In this document: positions 61,398-64,000 of the stretch, piece after piece
How positions within the stretch are numbered: the stretch's first letter is position 1
Layout: each line of letters starts with the position of its first letter
Position numbers and translations under genes: made by a program
The notes under the pieces: model-generated
What the model was told of the DNA's origin: nothing
What the model saw: only the letters and a program-made list of their open reading frames with translations
The model's database searches: none
Source of the DNA: 0-14-0-20-45-22 sp041645495
GTDB lineage: Bacteria > Fidelibacterota > UBA2242
Assembly: GCA_041645495.1 (NCBI GenBank)
Contig: JBAZPZ010000002.1
Location: forward strand, 1 to 64,000
DNA length: 64,000 bases
Direction: 5' to 3'

Positions 61398-63203
61398 ATG
61401 TATTATTCTCAGAATAACATTTCTGTTGCCCGGAAGAATTTTCTTCTGACTGTAGTGGTCAGTGTTTTTTTTATTATCTTGTGCAGGCTCTATTATATTC
61501 AGATCGTCGAATATAGTCGGTTCAAGGGAATCGCCGAGTCCAACCGAATCCGAATTATTCCGCTCGAAGCGCCTCGTGGTGCGATTTTAGACCGGAGAGG
61601 ACAGATCATCGTCGATAACAAATCCCAGTACAATATCAATGTGATCCCTTACGAAGCTAGTCAATCGAAAGAGACCTATGAGACGCTGACGTCCCTTCTG
61701 AATATTTCTTCGGATGAACTAAATAGACGGATCAAGCGACACTCGCGCGGTCTCTTCGTTCCGGCCAAGATCGCGGACGATATCGATTTTAAAACTTTAT
61801 CCTATCTGGAAGAACACCGCGTCGATCTTCCGGGCGTGTTGTATTCTTTTGAACCGGTGCGATCCTTTCCATCAAAGGCAAATCTGTCTCAGGTCATCGG
61901 ATATTTGCGGGAGATCAACAAACAAGACCTGAAAAACATCAAACAGTTCGGATATAAGCAGGGCGATTTGATCGGATGGAAAGGCATCGAGCGGGAATAT
62001 GAACCAATCCTGCGGGGCGCCCGCGGTTATAACTATATTCAAGTCGATGTTCTGGGCAGAGAGGTGGGAACGCTGAGGAATAAGGATAAAGTCCTGCCGG
62101 TTCCCGGTAACGATCTGTATCTGGCGATCGATCTGGATATGCAGATTTATGCCGAATCGTTGATCGGAGAAAAACGCGGCGCCGTCGTCGTGATGAATGC
62201 GCTGACGGGCGAAATCCTCACATATGTCAGCAAGCCGGATTATGCGCCGGGACTCTTTTCCGGAACGGTAAAGGCGGAAGTATGGCGGGATTTGATCACG
62301 AATCCAAGTCGCCCACTGTACGACCGCGTCACACAAGGAACTTACCCGCCCGGCTCGACCTTCAAAATTGTCGCGATTCTCTCGGCATTGGAGAATAAAG
62401 CGGTCGATCCGGAATGGTCGATCTATTGCAACGGCAAATATCGGATGGGGCGTCGCGTCTATAAGTGCTGGAAAAAGGAAGGACACGGCCGGATGAACAT
62501 GCACGATGCCATCGTGCATTCCTGCAACGTCTATTTCTATAACCTGATCCGGAAAATCAACATCGACGTTTGGTCTAGAAACGCCTCCAATTTTAAGTTC
62601 GGTCGCAAGACAGACATCGATCTGTACGGCGAATCCGCCGGCACACTCCCGGACGCGAAGTTTCTCGATAAGAAATATTACGGAATCGGCTGGACGGAAG
62701 GCACGAAACTGAATCTCGTCATCGGTCAGGGAGATTTGCTGGTGACGCCTATCCAGATGGTCCGTTTTGCCGGCGCGCTCGCAACACGCGGGAAAATCGT
62801 ACAACCGCATCTCGGATTGAAATTCCTCCGTCGAAACGATTCTCAATTCTCCATTTTTGCCGTTCCGAGCGATACGATAACGAGTTATTCGCCCGAAGCC
62901 TGGGAATTTATCGAAAATGCCATGTTCGATGTCGTTGAATCCGGCACTGGCCGTGCAGCCAAGGTGAAGAATGTGAAAATTTTCGGGAAAACCGGAACGG
63001 CGCAAAATCCGCATGGAGATGACCACGCATGGTTTATCGGTTGGAGCAAACCGGAACAGGGTGCGCCGCTCGCCATCGTCGTGATGATCGAGAACGGCGG
63101 ATCGGGCAGTGGAATAGCTGCTCAGATGGCCGGTAAGATTTACAACTTTTACTATAACCCTTCAATGCAACAGATGCTGGCGGATCGTCATGGAAACCCG
63201 TAA
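61398..63203 (+). CDS. mrdA: Penicillin-binding protein 2 (elongasome transpeptidase)
   Basis: 601 residues. One membrane helix (about 15-35), a PBP dimerisation domain (about 55-215; APRGAILDRRGQIIVDNKSQ) and a transpeptidase domain with the active-site Ser320 in GSTFKIV (SxxK), HSCNVYF (SxN) and GKTGTAQNP (KTG). It crosslinks peptidoglycan during sidewall growth together with RodA, whose gene starts inside its last codons (14-base overlap). Penicillin-sensitive class B PBP; size is normal. Confidence 0.98.
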   Translation: MYYSQNNISVARKNFLLTVVVSVFFIILCRLYYIQIVEYSRFKGIAESNRIRIIPLEAPRGAILDRRGQIIVDNKSQYNINVIPYEASQSKETYETLTSLLNISSDELNRRIKRHSRGLFVPAKIADDIDFKTLSYLEEHRVDLPGVLYSFEPVRSFPSKANLSQVIGYLREINKQDLKNIKQFGYKQGDLIGWKGIEREYEPILRGARGYNYIQVDVLGREVGTLRNKDKVLPVPGNDLYLAIDLDMQIYAESLIGEKRGAVVVMNALTGEILTYVSKPDYAPGLFSGTVKAEVWRDLITNPSRPLYDRVTQGTYPPGSTFKIVAILSALENKAVDPEWSIYCNGKYRMGRRVYKCWKKEGHGRMNMHDAIVHSCNVYFYNLIRKINIDVWSRNASNFKFGRKTDIDLYGESAGTLPDAKFLDKKYYGIGWTEGTKLNLVIGQGDLLVTPIQMVRFAGALATRGKIVQPHLGLKFLRRNDSQFSIFAVPSDTITSYSPEAWEFIENAMFDVVESGTGRAAKVKNVKIFGKTGTAQNPHGDDHAWFIGWSKPEQGAPLAIVVMIENGGSGSGIAAQMAGKIYNFYYNPSMQQMLADRHGNP

Positions 63204-64000
63204 GTTCAGTCTCGCAAACGATTTTACAAAAACGCTTTCGGATAATAACCGGATATTGATCATCGTCGTCGGTTTGTTGAGTTTGATAGGCTTAAGCGCT
63301 CTTTTCAGCGCTTCCATGCACATCGATCTGCCTTTTTTACAAAAAGTGATCGGCCGACAGTTGATCTGGATGCTGTTCGGCGTCTTGTTGATGACGTTGA
63401 TTTTCTTTCTGCAGGGCAAAATGTTCTTCGACTCCGCCTACATCATATATTGTGTCGGCATCGTCTTTGTGATCCTGCCATTTTTTCTGGGAAGAGCGAC
63501 CTCCGGAGCCTATCGCTGGATCGGATTTGGCGCGTTGCGTTTTCAGCCGTCGGAATTTATGAAACTTCTCGTCATTCTATCGATCGCTAAATATTTATGC
63601 CGCACCGATCTGCCGATCACCCAATTCAAATCGCTGGTACCGCCGCTGGTGTTCGGATTGTTGCCGATGGTGATCGTTCTGTCGCAACCGGATCTCGGAA
63701 CGTCGTTGGTGTATTTTGCGGTCATTTTTCCCATGTTGATATGGGCGGGCGCACGGACATTTCATATTTTCATTCTGCTCGCGCCGATCCTGAGCGTCGT
63801 CACCGCCTTCAATTTTTATACGTTTTTTGTTTGGGTCATTCTGCTGATCGTCGTGTTTTACATTACCCGCGAAAAACTCTGGCTCTCCATCGTTCTTTTT
63901 ATATTTAATCTGTCATTGGGCTATTTGACGCCGATACTCTGGAATCATCTGAAACCTTATCAGCAAAATCGGATTTTTACGTTGTTTAATATCGAGGCAG
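63190..64000 (+). CDS. rodA: Peptidoglycan glycosyltransferase RodA (5' part, cut by window edge)
   Basis: The ATG at 63190 opens a frame with no stop to base 64000 (270 residues visible). It has at least six or seven hydrophobic helices and SEDS-family signatures: LIGLSALFSASMHIDLPF, GAYRWIGFGALRFQPSEFMK, LSQPDLGTSLVYFAVIF. RodA polymerises lipid II into glycan strands in complex with PBP2. The end (about 100 residues more in a typical RodA) lies outside the window. The start overlaps mrdA by 14 bases. Confidence 0.96.
   Translation, partial: METRKFSLANDFTKTLSDNNRILIIVVGLLSLIGLSALFSASMHIDLPFLQKVIGRQLIWMLFGVLLMTLIFFLQGKMFFDSAYIIYCVGIVFVILPFFLGRATSGAYRWIGFGALRFQPSEFMKLLVILSIAKYLCRTDLPITQFKSLVPPLVFGLLPMVIVLSQPDLGTSLVYFAVIFPMLIWAGARTFHIFILLAPILSVVTAFNFYTFFVWVILLIVVFYITREKLWLSIVLFIFNLSLGYLTPILWNHLKPYQQNRIFTLFNIEA

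Noticed and set aside
61872..63026. 384-codon open frame antisense to mrdA
   Set aside because: Lies fully opposite the conserved PBP2 gene; codon pattern is the mirror of that gene and no motif is seen.

Overview
This 64 kb window comes from the chromosome of a diderm (Gram-negative type) bacterium, most likely of the Fibrobacteres-Chlorobi-Bacteroidetes (FCB) side of the tree, such as a Marinimicrobia-, KSB1- or Calditrichota-like lineage. This is inference. It rests on two exported proteins with C-terminal 'PNPFN' sorting domains of the type-A (T9SS/por) style, several signal-peptide proteins that look like outer-membrane barrels, a BamA-like barrel fusion, LPS genes (Kdo transferase, family 9 glycosyltransferase), MreBCD/PBP2/RodA, ThyX and lipoprotein serpins. 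No rRNA, tRNA, CRISPR array, phage or insertion sequence was seen.

Bases 1-15,022 are read mostly leftward and hold the accessory part. From right to left: a 786-residue secreted protein with a sorting domain, a barrel-like protein, an AAC(3)-family acetyltransferase, then (after one rightward STAS gene) a two-component system (histidine kinase plus sigma54-dependent regulator) followed directly by an exported coiled-coil protein. Next come an exported barrel-like protein, a small lipoprotein, an exported zinc-ribbon protein, two tandem serpin lipoproteins and a cut-off exported protein. Bases 15,023-16,570 form a small island bounded by dispersed repeats: a strong promoter, an exported 141-residue protein, a DUF350 membrane protein, a terminator, and a 63-residue Tat-signal peptide with its own terminator.

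From 17.5 kb rightward almost everything is on the plus strand and is mainly housekeeping, packed in operons with 4-base stop/start overlaps. In order: M1 peptidase, metallopeptidase/TolB/BamA fusion, EamA transporter and radA; then a 556-base C-free tandem array; then tgt, nadA-nadB, yajC-def-fmt-rsmB-PASTA-rpe, a dolichol-kinase-like protein, a BatA/VWA protein, hflX, a MEMO protein, a DUF2520 protein, hutH, guaB, (leftward) rpsT, a DUF2953/GerW pair, a Crp/Fnr regulator, tatC, a polyprenyl synthase, GT9, waaA, two ECF-type ATPases, pgsA, ftsY, rimO, an rmlA-like nucleotidyltransferase, a deoxynucleoside kinase, purN-purH and mreB-mreC-mreD-mrdA-rodA (cut by the right edge).

The most unusual signal is the array at 25,141-25,696. 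It has 61 units of about 9 bases built from five variants that follow each other by clear rules, on a strand with no C for 573 bases, starting inside the radA stop codon. Two further dispersed intergenic sequence families occur in the window. Other points of interest are the serpin pair with different reactive loops, the Tat mini-peptide, the GerW/DUF2953 pair in a diderm, an ECF ATPase pair without its membrane partner, and a palindrome that would hide a ribosome-binding site.
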